This document shows, piece after piece, positions 39,492-48,411 of a DNA stretch of 64,000 nt. Source of the stretch: Burkholderiales bacterium. GTDB lineage: Bacteria > Pseudomonadota > Gammaproteobacteria > Burkholderiales > Burkholderiaceae_C. The stretch lies in the NCBI GenBank assembly GCA_016223165.1, contig JACRPO010000009.1, forward strand, positions 1,488,001 through 1,552,000. The letters are read 5' to 3'. The translations under genes and the position numbers were made by a program. Numbering within the stretch: position 1 is the first letter of the stretch; the number at the start of each line of letters is the position of its first letter. The notes below the pieces were generated by a model that searched no databases, was not told the origin of the DNA, and worked only from the letters and a program-made list of their open reading frames with translations.

Positions 39492-41024
39492 TCACACCGG
39501 ACTGAGCGCCCCCTCGCCACCACCCTGCCCCGCGGCCAGCGGCGGATGCGTGACGATGGCGCGCAGCTCCGGCCGCGGCTGTCGCAGCGCCGCCGCATCG
39601 GGCCTCGGCCGGCCGAGCGCGGCATCGCCCGCGAAGGCCTGCTCCATCGCCCGCGCCGCGCCCATCAGGGCCGCGTCGCCGTTCAGCCGGCCGATGACCT
39701 GCAGGCCGAAGGGCATGCCGGCGGCGTCGACGCCGCTGGGCAGCGAAAGCGCCGGGTTCGTGGCCAGCGTGGCCACATAGGTCAGGCCCAGCCACTGGTA
39801 GTAGTTGCGCATGGCCTGGCCGTCCACCTCCTTGGCAAACAGTTCCGTCCACGGGAAGGGCGACACCGGCGACACCGGCGCGAGCAACACGTCGAAGTGC
39901 TCGAACGCCGCGGCGAACTGCCGCGCCAGCCGCGTCTGTTCCAGGTGTGCCCAGGCGCGGTCGGCCAGGGTGATGCCGGCGGCGAGCTCCACGTTGGCGC
40001 GCACGTTCGGCCCCAGCGTGTCGGGCGCACTGCGGCAGGTGTCGGCAAACGCGGCCAGGAAGGCCTCGGCGCGCAGCACGTCGAAGGCGCGGTCGGCATC
40101 GCCCAAGGCCGGTGTCCAGGGCTCGCAGCTCGACACATGCCGCCGCAGCGCCTCCACGCGGTGGCGGAAGGTGCGGCGAATGCCGGCATCCACCGCGCAC
40201 AGGCCGAAGTCTTCGGTGAAGCCCACGCGCAGGCAGGAGAGATCCACCTCGGGCAGGTGCAGGAAGTCCTGCGCCGCCACCGGCGCCGAGAGCGGGTCGC
40301 GCGCATCGAAGCCGACGCTGGCGGCCATCAGCAGCGCGGTGTCGGCCACGTCGCGCCCCATCGGCCCCAGCACCGAGATGGCCGACCAGCCCAGGGGCCG
40401 CGCCGTGTTCGCCACCATGGCCGGTGAGGGCCGCAGGCCGACCACGCCGCACAGCGCCGCGGGAATGCGCAGCGAGCCGCCGGTGTCGGAGCCGGTGCAC
40501 AGCGGCAGCATGTCGCAGGCCAGCGCCGCGGCCGAGCCGCCCGAGGAACCGCCGGCATTGAGCAGCGGGTTGAACGGGTTGCCCGTGGCGCCCCACACCG
40601 GGTTGCGGGTGTTGGCGCCGGCGCCCATGTCGGGAACATTGGTCTTGGCGGTGACGATGGCGCCGGCCGCCTTCAGGCGCGCCACGAGGCCGATGTCCTC
40701 GCCGGGCACGAAGCCGCGCAGCCCCACGTTGCCGTAGGTGGTGAGCAGGCCGGCCGTGTTCTGCAGGTCCTTCACGCCCAGGGGCAGGCCATGCAGCAGG
40801 CCCAGCGGTTCGCCGCGCATCACCTGCGCCTCGGCCACCCGGGCCTGGCCCAGGGCACGCTCGAAGTCGGTGGCCGCCAGGGCGTTCACGCCGGGGTTCA
40901 GCGCCTCCATGCGGGCGATGCAGGCCCGCATCAGCTCCACCGGCGAGAGCAAGCGCCGGCCGATCAGGCGGCGCTGCTGCACCGCAGTGAGGGCAGTCAG
41001 GGCCACCAGGTCATCGGCATGCAT
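39492..41024 (-). CDS. Amidase signature family hydrolase
   Basis: This 510-residue enzyme carries the Ser-Ser-Lys triad of the amidase signature family: Lys in GLPLGVKDL (~85), the cis-Ser in GGSSGGSAAA (~160) and the nucleophile Ser in GSDTGGSLRIPA (~184). Family members hydrolyse amides or act on carbamoyl and acyl-amide compounds; the substrate is not evident. It is the last gene of tetR-tctC-amidase, 12 bases after the binding protein, which suggests the imported compound or its product is an amide. Confidence 0.92.
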   Translation of the reverse strand: MHADDLVALTALTAVQQRRLIGRRLLSPVELMRACIARMEALNPGVNALAATDFERALGQARVAEAQVMRGEPLGLLHGLPLGVKDLQNTAGLLTTYGNVGLRGFVPGEDIGLVARLKAAGAIVTAKTNVPDMGAGANTRNPVWGATGNPFNPLLNAGGSSGGSAAALACDMLPLCTGSDTGGSLRIPAALCGVVGLRPSPAMVANTARPLGWSAISVLGPMGRDVADTALLMAASVGFDARDPLSAPVAAQDFLHLPEVDLSCLRVGFTEDFGLCAVDAGIRRTFRHRVEALRRHVSSCEPWTPALGDADRAFDVLRAEAFLAAFADTCRSAPDTLGPNVRANVELAAGITLADRAWAHLEQTRLARQFAAAFEHFDVLLAPVSPVSPFPWTELFAKEVDGQAMRNYYQWLGLTYVATLATNPALSLPSGVDAAGMPFGLQVIGRLNGDAALMGAARAMEQAFAGDAALGRPRPDAAALRQPRPELRAIVTHPPLAAGQGGGEGALSPV

Positions 41025-41036
41025 CGCCGGTGCCCA

Positions 41037-42023
41037 TCAATCGACGGTGATGTTGGCCTTCTTCACCAGCTCGCGCATCATCGGCAGCTCGCGGTTCACG
41101 CGCGCCTCGAAGGCGGCGGGCGGCTCGTAGCCCAGCTCCAGGCCGGCCTTGGCCAGGTCGGCCTGCATGGCCGGCGTGGCCACGGCGTCGGCGAGGGCCT
41201 TCACCAACGTGGCGCGCACGCCTTCGGGCAGGCCGCGCGGCGCCACGAACGACACCCAGGCCGACAGCTCGAAACCGGACAGGCCCGCTTCGGCCAGCGT
41301 GGGCACTTCGGGCGCGCTGGAAATGCGCTTGGCGGTGGTGACGGCCAGGGCCTTGATCTTGCCGGCCTTCATCTGCGGCACCGAGGCGATGTTGGTGTCG
41401 AAGGACAGCGGCACCTGGCCGCCGATGAGGTCCTGCATCGCCGGCGCGCTGCCCTTGTAGGGCACGTGCACGATGTCCACGCCGGCGGCCGCCTTGAACA
41501 TCTCGCCGGCGAAGTGCGAACTGGTGCCCGCGCCGAAGGACGCGTAGTTGAGCTTGCCCGGCTGCGCCTTGGCGTGCGCCACCAGCTCGCGCACGTTGTT
41601 GAAGGGCGCACCGGGGTGGGCCACGACCATGAGCGGAATGCTGCCGATGGTGCCGATGGCCTCGAAGCTCTTGATCGTGTCATAGGGCAGTTTCGCCTTC
41701 AGCGCCGGATTCATCGTCCAGGTGGTGTTGCTGCTGGTCAGCAAGGTGTAGCCGTCGGGCGCGGCCTGGGCCACCGCCTGCGCACCCACCGCGGTCCCGG
41801 CGCCGGCCTTGTTCTCCACCACGAAGGTGCTGCCCGGAAGCTGCAACTGCATGTGCCGCGCGGTGATGCGCCCCAGCACGTCGGCCGCGCCGCCCGGCGG
41901 GTAGGGCACGACGATGGTGATCGGCCTGTCGGGGAAGGCCGCCAGGGCCGCCAGTGGACTCCACAGGGCGGCCGCGGCCAGACCCACCAGATGAAGACGG
42001 GCGCGTTGGGGTGAAGGGGACAT
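41037..42023 (-). CDS. Tripartite tricarboxylate transporter-type substrate-binding protein (Bug/TctC)
   Basis: This 328-residue protein has a signal peptide (LHLVGLAAAALWSPLAALA) and the Bug start of the mature chain, FPDRPITIVVPYPPGGAADVLGR. Bug proteins bind carboxylates and other small acids in the periplasm; Burkholderiales carry very many, mostly without adjacent TctAB permease genes, as here. It lies 3 bases after the TetR gene. Confidence 0.93.
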   Translation of the reverse strand: MSPSPQRARLHLVGLAAAALWSPLAALAAFPDRPITIVVPYPPGGAADVLGRITARHMQLQLPGSTFVVENKAGAGTAVGAQAVAQAAPDGYTLLTSSNTTWTMNPALKAKLPYDTIKSFEAIGTIGSIPLMVVAHPGAPFNNVRELVAHAKAQPGKLNYASFGAGTSSHFAGEMFKAAAGVDIVHVPYKGSAPAMQDLIGGQVPLSFDTNIASVPQMKAGKIKALAVTTAKRISSAPEVPTLAEAGLSGFELSAWVSFVAPRGLPEGVRATLVKALADAVATPAMQADLAKAGLELGYEPPAAFEARVNRELPMMRELVKKANITVD

Positions 42024-42026
42024 GGG

Positions 42027-42743
42027 TCAGGTTCTCCGGGACGAAGGGGCGTGGGAGGCCGCGCCGCCGCCGGTGGGCACGGCGGCACGGCAATGGCTTT
42101 CGATCAGCTGGGCCAGCAGCTGCAGCTGCCGCCGCTCCTGCGCCGGCGCGGGGCCGAACAGGCGCACGACGCCCAGGCCACGCAGGCTGGACAGGACCAG
42201 CTGCACCAGGGCTTGCGAATCCGCGGTGGCGGCCAGTTCGGGCAACACCTGCACGAAGCGCCGGTGCAGCGCCTGGGTGAGCGCGCCGCGCTGCTCGGCG
42301 ATGTGCGATCGCAGTTCGGGCTCGCCCGCGCTGCCGAAGTAGACCGCCCAGGCGGCCAGGAAACGCGGCGGCTCATAGGCGCGCCGCCACAGCGCCAGCA
42401 CGAGGCCCAGGCAGCGTTCGGAAAGCGGCCCCTCGGCCGCCGGCCAGGCCACGCCCTCCGGGCCGCTGGCGCGGATGATGGCGTCCGTCACCTGCATCAT
42501 CAGCACCGCCTTGGAGCCGAAGTGATGCTGCAGCGCCCCGGGCGTCACTCCCGCGGCCTTGGCCACTTCGAACACCGTGGCGCCCTGGTAGCTGCGTTCA
42601 TGCAGCACGTCGATGGCCGTGCCGATGAGATGTTGGCGCGTGGCCTCGGCGCGGCGCGCCTTCAGGCCGGCCGGGGCGCGCGCGGCGCGGGCCGGCGCAG
42701 GGCGGGCGGTATCGGACGCAAGCGGGCGGCGAACAGCGGGCAT
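42027..42743 (-). CDS. TetR family transcriptional regulator
   Basis: This 238-residue protein has an N-terminal TetR helix-turn-helix (TVFEVAKAAGVTPGALQHHF, ~55-75) and a helical ligand-binding region. The first ~30 residues are basic and Ala/Pro-rich. Start is placed at ATG 42743; a GTG at 42758 is possible. It opens the tetR-tctC-amidase operon and probably represses it until a substrate binds. Confidence 0.9.
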   Translation of the reverse strand: MPAVRRPLASDTARPAPARAARAPAGLKARRAEATRQHLIGTAIDVLHERSYQGATVFEVAKAAGVTPGALQHHFGSKAVLMMQVTDAIIRASGPEGVAWPAAEGPLSERCLGLVLALWRRAYEPPRFLAAWAVYFGSAGEPELRSHIAEQRGALTQALHRRFVQVLPELAATADSQALVQLVLSSLRGLGVVRLFGPAPAQERRQLQLLAQLIESHCRAAVPTGGGAASHAPSSRRT

Positions 42744-42759
42744 GGCCCGACGATACACA

Positions 42760-42771
42760 TTACGGCTGTAA
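42760..42771. promoter_or_regulatory. Candidate TetR operator TTAC-N4-GTAA
   Basis: TTACGGCTGTAA is a 12-base dyad 16 bases upstream of the tetR start, in the place expected for autoregulation. Short arms make it weak evidence. Confidence 0.35.
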
Positions 42772-42893
42772 CGCGAAATGCTGGGTTGCCCGGTGGCGAG
42801 ACCTTCGCCTTCACGCTCGCGATCCGGAAGTCCCGCCCTGGGCCTTGCGCAGCCCTTGCCGGCGTGCCGGCCGGCCGCTTCGGCGGGCCGCCG

Positions 42894-43703
42894 TCAGGCG
42901 CGCGCCGCCAGCAGGTGGCGCGCCAGCTCGACGAAGCCGGCCCCGGCCGGGGAAGGCGTGAGCCAGGCCGGCAAGGCCCGCATGCGCGCGCGCGCCGCGA
43001 GCACGTTCGCCACGCCCACCGCGTTGGCGAAGAAGCCGAACATCGGTTCGTCGTTCGGCGAGTCGCCGACGAAGACGATGCGCGCGGCCTCGCCGGCTTC
43101 GTCGATGTCAACGCCGAAACGTTCGGCGAACAGCCGCCGCGTCATCGCCAGCTTGTCCCACTCGCCGAACCAGCCGTTGACGTGGATCGAGCTCACCTTG
43201 GCCGTCATGCCCGCTTCGTGCATGAGCGCGACGATGCGGTCCACGGCCTCGGGCGGCAGCGGCGGCACGTCCTCGCAGAAGTCGATCGCGAGGTCGTAGA
43301 GGCGGCAGAACTGGTCGGAGGCGACGGCGCAGCCCGGCACCTCGGCGAGGATGCGCTCGCGCACGGCAGCGAGCCGGGCGGTGGCGACGGCGCGGCCGGC
43401 TTCGTCGAGCCAGTGGCGAGTGTGCAGGCGCTTCGCGGCGTGGTCATGCCACATGTAGAAGGCGCCGTTCTCGCCCACCACCGCGTCCACCGGCCAGAAG
43501 CGCGCCACGTGGTCGCACCAGCCGGCCGGCCGGCCGGTGACCGGCACGACGCGCAGGCCGGCCTCGTGCAGCTGCTCTAGCGCCGTGTAGGCGGCGGCGG
43601 TGAGGCGGCCCTCGGTGCTGAGCGTGTCGTCGATGTCGGCGAGCACCGTGTGCACGGCGCGCGCTGTTGCGCGTGGCATCTCGTGCAACGGCCGCAGGGT
43701 CAT
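42894..43703 (-). CDS. HAD-superfamily (type IIB) phosphatase
   Basis: This 269-residue protein has HAD motif I as LADIDDTLS (nucleophile Asp and acid Asp), motif II VTGRP, and motif IV GDSPNDEPMF, with a C2-type cap between. This group includes sugar phosphatases such as trehalose, sucrose and mannosyl-glycerate phosphatases; the substrate here is not evident. Start at 43703 is tentative, with an in-frame ATG at 43679. It is the last of the minus-strand block that begins with arsS, but 110 bases and a hairpin separate it from the gene before. Confidence 0.85.
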   Translation of the reverse strand: MTLRPLHEMPRATARAVHTVLADIDDTLSTEGRLTAAAYTALEQLHEAGLRVVPVTGRPAGWCDHVARFWPVDAVVGENGAFYMWHDHAAKRLHTRHWLDEAGRAVATARLAAVRERILAEVPGCAVASDQFCRLYDLAIDFCEDVPPLPPEAVDRIVALMHEAGMTAKVSSIHVNGWFGEWDKLAMTRRLFAERFGVDIDEAGEAARIVFVGDSPNDEPMFGFFANAVGVANVLAARARMRALPAWLTPSPAGAGFVELARHLLAARA

Positions 43704-43780
43704 CGCGGCACGGCTTCGTTGCGGCAGGGCGGGCCGGGCCGCGGGAGCGAGACGACCTTCATGCGCCTTGTCGTGCAGCT

Positions 43781-43795
43781 CGGCTCGACGAGCCG
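43781..43795 (-). terminator. Hairpin between MBL-fold and HAD genes
   Basis: CGGCTCG-A-CGAGCCG is a perfect 7-bp palindrome 18 bases past the stop of the MBL-fold gene. No T-run follows on the minus strand. It may separate the HAD gene from the upstream transcript. Confidence 0.4.
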
Positions 43796-43813
43796 ATGCG
43801 CTGCTCACGCCGC

Positions 43814-44461
43814 TCAGGCATCCGAGACATCCGAGACATACGGATTCGTGCGCCGCTCGCGCCCGAAGCTGCTCTCGGGCCCGTGGCCAGGGATGAAGAC
43901 GGTACCGTCGCCGAGCGGCCACAGGCGCTGAGTGATGCTGGCGATCAGCATGTCGTGGTCGCCGCCGGGGAAGTCGGTGCGGCCGATGCTGCCGGCGAAG
44001 AGCACGTCGCCGACGAAGGCGCGGCCGGCCTCGGCGCTGTGGAAGACCACGTGCCCGGGCGTGTGCCCGGGGCAATGGTGCACGTCGAGCTTGCTCTCGC
44101 CCACTTGCACCGTGTCGCCCTCGTGCAGCCAGCGCGTGGGTGTGAACGGCTCGGCCGGCGCGAGACCGAACATGCGCGACTGCTGCGCGAGGCCGTCGAT
44201 CCAGAACTGGTCGCCCTCGTGCGGGCCGACGATGGGCAGGCCGAGCTCGCGCGCCAGCGTGCCGGTGCCGCCGGCATGGTCGATGTGCGCGTGCGTGAGC
44301 AGGATCTGCTTCAACGTCACGCCGAGCTCGTGCACCGCCGCCTTGATGCGCGGCAGGTCGCCGCCCGGGTCGATGACGGCGCCTTCCATCGTGCGGTCGC
44401 ACCAGACGATGGAGCAGTTCTGCTGGAACGGGGTGACGGGGAGCGTGCGGTAGCGGAGCAT
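43814..44461 (-). CDS. MBL-fold hydrolase, glyoxalase II-like
   Basis: This 215-residue protein has the metallo-beta-lactamase metal motif THAHIDHAGG (HxHxDH), with further ligands in HCPGHTPGHVVF, FVGDVLF and PGHG. Length and the start MLRYRTLPVTPFQQNCSIVW match the short YcbL/glyoxalase-II-like hydrolases that act on thioesters. The start is set at 44461; the track ORF begins too far upstream, inside the next gene. It lies 97 bases after the metallophosphoesterase on the same strand. Confidence 0.9.
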   Translation of the reverse strand: MLRYRTLPVTPFQQNCSIVWCDRTMEGAVIDPGGDLPRIKAAVHELGVTLKQILLTHAHIDHAGGTGTLARELGLPIVGPHEGDQFWIDGLAQQSRMFGLAPAEPFTPTRWLHEGDTVQVGESKLDVHHCPGHTPGHVVFHSAEAGRAFVGDVLFAGSIGRTDFPGGDHDMLIASITQRLWPLGDGTVFIPGHGPESSFGRERRTNPYVSDVSDA

Positions 44462-44558
44462 GGGCTTGCGGGAGAACGCTGCAGCGGCCGCGCCGGCGAG
44501 GGTGTGCCGCAGCCTGCGCGCAAGTATCGCCGGCCGGCGCCGGGCAACCCGCGCCGCA

Positions 44559-45623
44559 TCAGCCGCGCGTGCGCAGCGCCTCCTCGACGCAGTAGGCCGG
44601 GCCACGCTCGATGCGCTGGTGGTACGAGGCATGCGCGTCGCTGCCGGCCGGCCAGTCGGCGAGGAAGCGGCGCCGCCAGGCATCGGCGTCGTACTCGATG
44701 GCGATGCCTTCGGCGAAGACCTCGTCGCGCCGCACGCCGAAGCGCCGCTCGCGGCCCTCGAACGGCGAAAGCGCGACACGGGTCAGCAGGCCCGCCGGGT
44801 CGCCGCCGAAGTTGGGCATGCCGGCGGCGCCGTTGTTCAGCACCCAGCGCTCACCCGCCGGCGCAGGTGCGGACGCCGCTGCAAATGCCGGCTCAGGTGC
44901 AGACGCAGTTGCATCTGCGGCCGAGGACGCGGACAGCTCGCAGAACACCGGCAGGCAGGTGTGGCTGCAGGCGAAGGCCTGCACGCCGGCGCGCACACAC
45001 CAGCGGCGTGCCGCTTCGCGCCGCGCCGCCTCGGCCAGGTGCTCCTGCGCGAAGCCCCAGCCGGCGAGCGACTCGGCGTCGCCGTGCACGAGGCCGACGC
45101 GCCAGGGGCCCACCGAGGCCGGCTGCCACATCGGCAGCGCCGCCAGCTCGGCGCGCTGCGCCGGGCCGGCCGCGCCGCGCAGGCGCGCGAGGATGCGGTT
45201 GCTGCGCTCGACCACCGCGTCGCCCACCCAGGCCGGGTAGGCGCAGCCGCAGCCGGCATCCGCACCCGGCATGTCATCCGGCAGGTCGCCCACCGGCACG
45301 GCGGCGATCTCGGTCTCGACGTTGCCGCGCTGCGCCGCGTGCGCGAGCACCTCGCGCTGCACGCGCGCGAAGACGGCGGGGTCGATGTCGAACCAGTGGA
45401 AGTCGCCGTTGAAGACGAGCGCACGGCGGCCGCGCTCGCGCTCGAAGAGGCGCAGCACCTGCTGCAGCGCCGGCTCGTTGCCGTAGAGGCCGCCGACGAC
45501 GTAGAGCACATCGAGGTCGCGCAGGCCCGCGGGCACCTCGGCCTGCGCGATGTCCTCGGGCCGATAGCGATAGCGCAGCGGGCAGGAGCGGCCGGGAGCG
45601 GCGGACTCGGTGTCGGGGTTCAT
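44559..45623 (-). CDS. Metallophosphoesterase-like protein in the ars/phn operon
   Basis: This 354-residue protein has calcineurin-type features: VVGGLYGNEPALQQ replaces the usual GDxHG, NGDFHWFDID follows, then VHGDAESL and CSHTCLP, and LNNGAAGMPN near the end. The first metal motif is altered, so metal use may differ from the family norm. A low-complexity Ala/Ser/Pro stretch (~235-260) interrupts it. Its ATG overlaps the stop of the ABC ATPase gene (TGATG), so the two are coupled. It may remove phosphate from an intermediate of the arsenosugar-type pathway; this is inference. Confidence 0.8.
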   Translation of the reverse strand: MNPDTESAAPGRSCPLRYRYRPEDIAQAEVPAGLRDLDVLYVVGGLYGNEPALQQVLRLFERERGRRALVFNGDFHWFDIDPAVFARVQREVLAHAAQRGNVETEIAAVPVGDLPDDMPGADAGCGCAYPAWVGDAVVERSNRILARLRGAAGPAQRAELAALPMWQPASVGPWRVGLVHGDAESLAGWGFAQEHLAEAARREAARRWCVRAGVQAFACSHTCLPVFCELSASSAADATASAPEPAFAAASAPAPAGERWVLNNGAAGMPNFGGDPAGLLTRVALSPFEGRERRFGVRRDEVFAEGIAIEYDADAWRRRFLADWPAGSDAHASYHQRIERGPAYCVEEALRTRG

Positions 45624-46531
45624 CACGCGACTCCTCGAGCGCGACCGTCGACGAGCGCCGGCGCGAGGTGGACCTCGTCGGCCGGCGCGCCGAGCCCGGG
45701 CCCGGGCCTGGCGACGGCGCGGTACACCTGCGCCAGCGACTCGGCGTCGACACGCTCCACGGGCAGGTCCCAGACGAGCCGGCCCTCGCGCAGGCCGATC
45801 ACGCGCCCGGCCAGCCGCGGCAGCAGCGCCGGATGGTGCAGCACCGTGAGCAGCGTCGCGCCCTGCGCCACGCCGGCGAGCACGGCGCAGGCCTCTTCCA
45901 CCGCCGTGGGGTCGAGCGCCGAAGTCGGCTCGTCGGCAAGCACGAGGCGCGGCCGCTGCAGGCGCAGGCGCGCCAGCGCCAGCTTCTGCCGCTCGCCGCC
46001 GGAGAGCCGGTCGGCGCGCTGATCGGCCAGGGCGGCGAGGCCCAGCTCGGCCAGCGCCGCTTCGGCCTCGGCGCGCAGCGCGGGTGATGGCAGGCGCGCC
46101 CAGCTGCGCCAGCCGGGCCAGCGCGCGAGCGCGCCGATGAGCACGTTCTCGCGCGCCGTGAGCCGCGGCACCGGGTGCAGGCCCTGCATCATCTGCCCGA
46201 CTTCGGCGCGCAGCTCGCGCAGCGCGCGCGCCGGCAAGGCGGGGCCGAGCTCGCGCCCGAGTTCACGCCCGAGAACACGCACGCGCCCGGTGGTGGCCGG
46301 CACGAAACCGCCGAGCACGCGCAGCAGCGTGCTCTTGCCCGCGCCGTTGGCGCCGACGATGGCCACGCGCTCGCCGGCGCGCACGGCCAGGCGCGGCAGT
46401 TCGAGCAGCACGCGGCCGCCGCGCACGACGGCGAGCCCGTCGATCTCCACGGCGAGCGGCGTCGCTGCGGCCGCCGCCTGCATGGCGGTGCCCGCCGCCA
46501 TGGCCGCCGGCGTGAGCACCGAAGCGTTCAC
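45623..46531 (-). CDS. phnC: Phosphonate-type ABC transporter ATP-binding protein
   Basis: This 302-residue ATPase has Walker A (GANGAGKST), signature (LSGGERQKLALARL), Walker B (RLVLADEPTSALD) and a His switch in VLHHPALL. The GTG start at 46531 overlaps the phnE stop (GTGA), which sets the start; the track ORF reads further upstream within phnE. The N-terminal ~25 residues are Ala-rich. Family PhnC proteins power uptake of phosphonates, phosphite or phosphate-like anions. Confidence 0.88.
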   Translation of the reverse strand: MNASVLTPAAMAAGTAMQAAAAATPLAVEIDGLAVVRGGRVLLELPRLAVRAGERVAIVGANGAGKSTLLRVLGGFVPATTGRVRVLGRELGRELGPALPARALRELRAEVGQMMQGLHPVPRLTARENVLIGALARWPGWRSWARLPSPALRAEAEAALAELGLAALADQRADRLSGGERQKLALARLRLQRPRLVLADEPTSALDPTAVEEACAVLAGVAQGATLLTVLHHPALLPRLAGRVIGLREGRLVWDLPVERVDAESLAQVYRAVARPGPGLGAPADEVHLAPALVDGRARGVA

Positions 46532-47445
46532 AGCAGCGCCTGCCGCACGCGCCGCGAGAGCGCATCGAAGACCATCACCAGCGCCACCACCACGAGCAGC
46601 AGCGTCGCCAGCCGGCTCCACTGGAAGAGCGACACGGCCTCGGAGATGAGCAGGCCGAGGCCGCCGGCCCCGATGAGCCCGAGCACCGTCGAGTCGCGGA
46701 TGTTGAACTCCCACACATAGAGGTGGTGGCTCACGAACTGCGGCAGCACCGAGGGCAGGAGGGCCTGGAAGAACACCTGCGCCGGCGTCGCGCCGGTGGC
46801 GCGCACGGCGTCGACGGCGGCCATGTCGAGCGTCTCCACGCTCTCGGCGAAGAGCTTGCCATAGGTGCCCATCGAGTGCAGCGCGATGGCGAGGATGCCC
46901 GCTGTCGGCCCGAGCCCGACGATGCCCACCAGCAGCAGGCCGAAGACGAGCGTGTGGATGGCGCGCGCCGCATCGAGCAGGCCCTTGGCCGGCGCGGCGA
47001 GCGCGCGCGGCGCATGCAGGTTGCGCGCCGTGGCCAGGGCCAGCGGCAGCGCCAGCAGCGCGCCGAGCAGCGAGCCGAGCGTCGCGATCTGGAAGGTGAC
47101 CCAGGCGGCGCGGCCCAGCGCGGCGAGGAAACCGGCCTCGGCCTCGCGCCGGTTCTCCACGCGCAGCAGCGTGCCGTCGTCGCTGCGGTACTCGAGCCGC
47201 TCGGCGCCGGTCCACAGGTCGACGAAGCTCGGCCGGGCGAACTCGCCGATCGACTTCAGCAGGTTGGCAAGCGGGTTGCGCCCGAGCGAGAGCTCGCCCG
47301 CCGCCCACAGCGAACCGAGGCAGGCCGCGACGAGCAGCGCATAGGCCAGCGCCAGCACGAGGAAGCGCAGCCGCCGCGGCGCGAGTCCGGCCGCGGCGTG
47401 CACGCCGACAGCAGCTTCCAGGCCGGCGCCGGCGGTGGCGCTCAC
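46528..47445 (-). CDS. phnE: Phosphonate-type ABC transporter permease
   Basis: This 305-residue permease has about six membrane helices and the PhnE-type coupling loop VDAVRATGATPAQVFFQALL, with DSTVLGLIGAGGLGLLI further on. A periplasmic loop of ~60 residues follows the first helix (FVDLWTGAERLEYRSDDG). It lies 18 bases after phnD and overlaps phnC by 4 bases. Confidence 0.92.
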   Translation of the reverse strand: MSATAGAGLEAAVGVHAAAGLAPRRLRFLVLALAYALLVAACLGSLWAAGELSLGRNPLANLLKSIGEFARPSFVDLWTGAERLEYRSDDGTLLRVENRREAEAGFLAALGRAAWVTFQIATLGSLLGALLALPLALATARNLHAPRALAAPAKGLLDAARAIHTLVFGLLLVGIVGLGPTAGILAIALHSMGTYGKLFAESVETLDMAAVDAVRATGATPAQVFFQALLPSVLPQFVSHHLYVWEFNIRDSTVLGLIGAGGLGLLISEAVSLFQWSRLATLLLVVVALVMVFDALSRRVRQALL

Positions 47446-47463
47446 TTCGGGCTCACCTCGGCC

Positions 47464-48411
47464 TCACTTCGGGCTCAGCTTGCCGGTCGCGAGGCCGGCA
47501 TCGCGAATCGGCTTGTAGAAGGCGTTGTCGGTCTCGACGAAGCCGGTGTAGTGCGCCGGCAGCAATGCCGGCTGCGCGGCGAGCAACCCACCCACTTCGG
47601 CCAGCGCCGAGCGCAAGCGCGCGACGAAGGCGGCGTCGCCGGCCAGCGCCTCGCTCACCGCGAACGCATCGTTGGGCAGCGGCGGCGATTGCCAGATCAC
47701 CTTGCTGCGCTCGGCCTTGATGAGCCCCTGCTCGATCATCGCGTTGCGGTTGCGGTTGTAGTCGGCCCCGGCGTCGAGCTGGCCGGCGGCGACCTGCGTT
47801 TCGATTGCCTGGTGCTTGGTGTAGAGCACGCGCCCGAAGTGCCGCTCGGGGTCGATGCCCTGCTGCATGAACAGGTGCAGCGGGATCAGGTAGCCCGAGG
47901 TCGAGCCCTTGTCGCCGAAGGCGAAACTGCGGCCGCGGCCCTTGGCGCCGAGCAGGTCCTGCACGCTCGCGAGGCCCGAGTCCGGGTGCGTGACGATGAG
48001 CGCGAAGTACTCCGGCTTGCCGTCGTAGAGGATGGTCGACACCACCTTCGCGCCGGCGGCGTGGTTGGCGAGCACGTAGCCCCACGGCCCCATCAGCGCC
48101 AGATCGGTCTCGCCGTTGGCGAGCGACTTGGCCAGGCCCTCCCAGGTGTCCACGGTGCGCAACTGCACGGGCTGCGCCAGCCGGCGCGACAGGTGCTCGG
48201 CCAGCGGTCGGTAGGTGGCGTCGTTGCGCTCGCGGTCGGGCTGGAAGAGGCCGACGCCGAAGCGCAGCGGCGGCAAGCTGCCTTGCGCGGCGGCGCGGCC
48301 AGGCCGTGCGAGCAGCCCCGCGCCGAGGGGGGCCGCTGCGAGGGCTCCCCACGTGCCGAGCGCGCCCAGGTGGCGCAGCGCGCGGCGTCGGGGTGCGGCG
48401 ATCTTCGTCAT
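47464..48411 (-). CDS. phnD: PhnD-type periplasmic substrate-binding protein
   Basis: This 315-residue protein has a signal peptide (with RRRALRHLGALGTWGALAAA, possibly Tat-like) and a PhnD fold: FGVGLFQPDRERND, then LALMGPWGYVLANHA and FAFGDKGSTSGYLIP, the region that grips the anion in characterised members. PhnD-like proteins bind phosphonates, phosphite or, in the related AioX group, arsenite. Here the gene overlaps a glycosyltransferase gene by 4 bases in an arsS cluster, so an arsenic or phosphorus oxyanion is likely. The binding-site residues cannot be assigned by eye. Confidence 0.9.
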   Translation of the reverse strand: MTKIAAPRRRALRHLGALGTWGALAAAPLGAGLLARPGRAAAQGSLPPLRFGVGLFQPDRERNDATYRPLAEHLSRRLAQPVQLRTVDTWEGLAKSLANGETDLALMGPWGYVLANHAAGAKVVSTILYDGKPEYFALIVTHPDSGLASVQDLLGAKGRGRSFAFGDKGSTSGYLIPLHLFMQQGIDPERHFGRVLYTKHQAIETQVAAGQLDAGADYNRNRNAMIEQGLIKAERSKVIWQSPPLPNDAFAVSEALAGDAAFVARLRSALAEVGGLLAAQPALLPAHYTGFVETDNAFYKPIRDAGLATGKLSPK

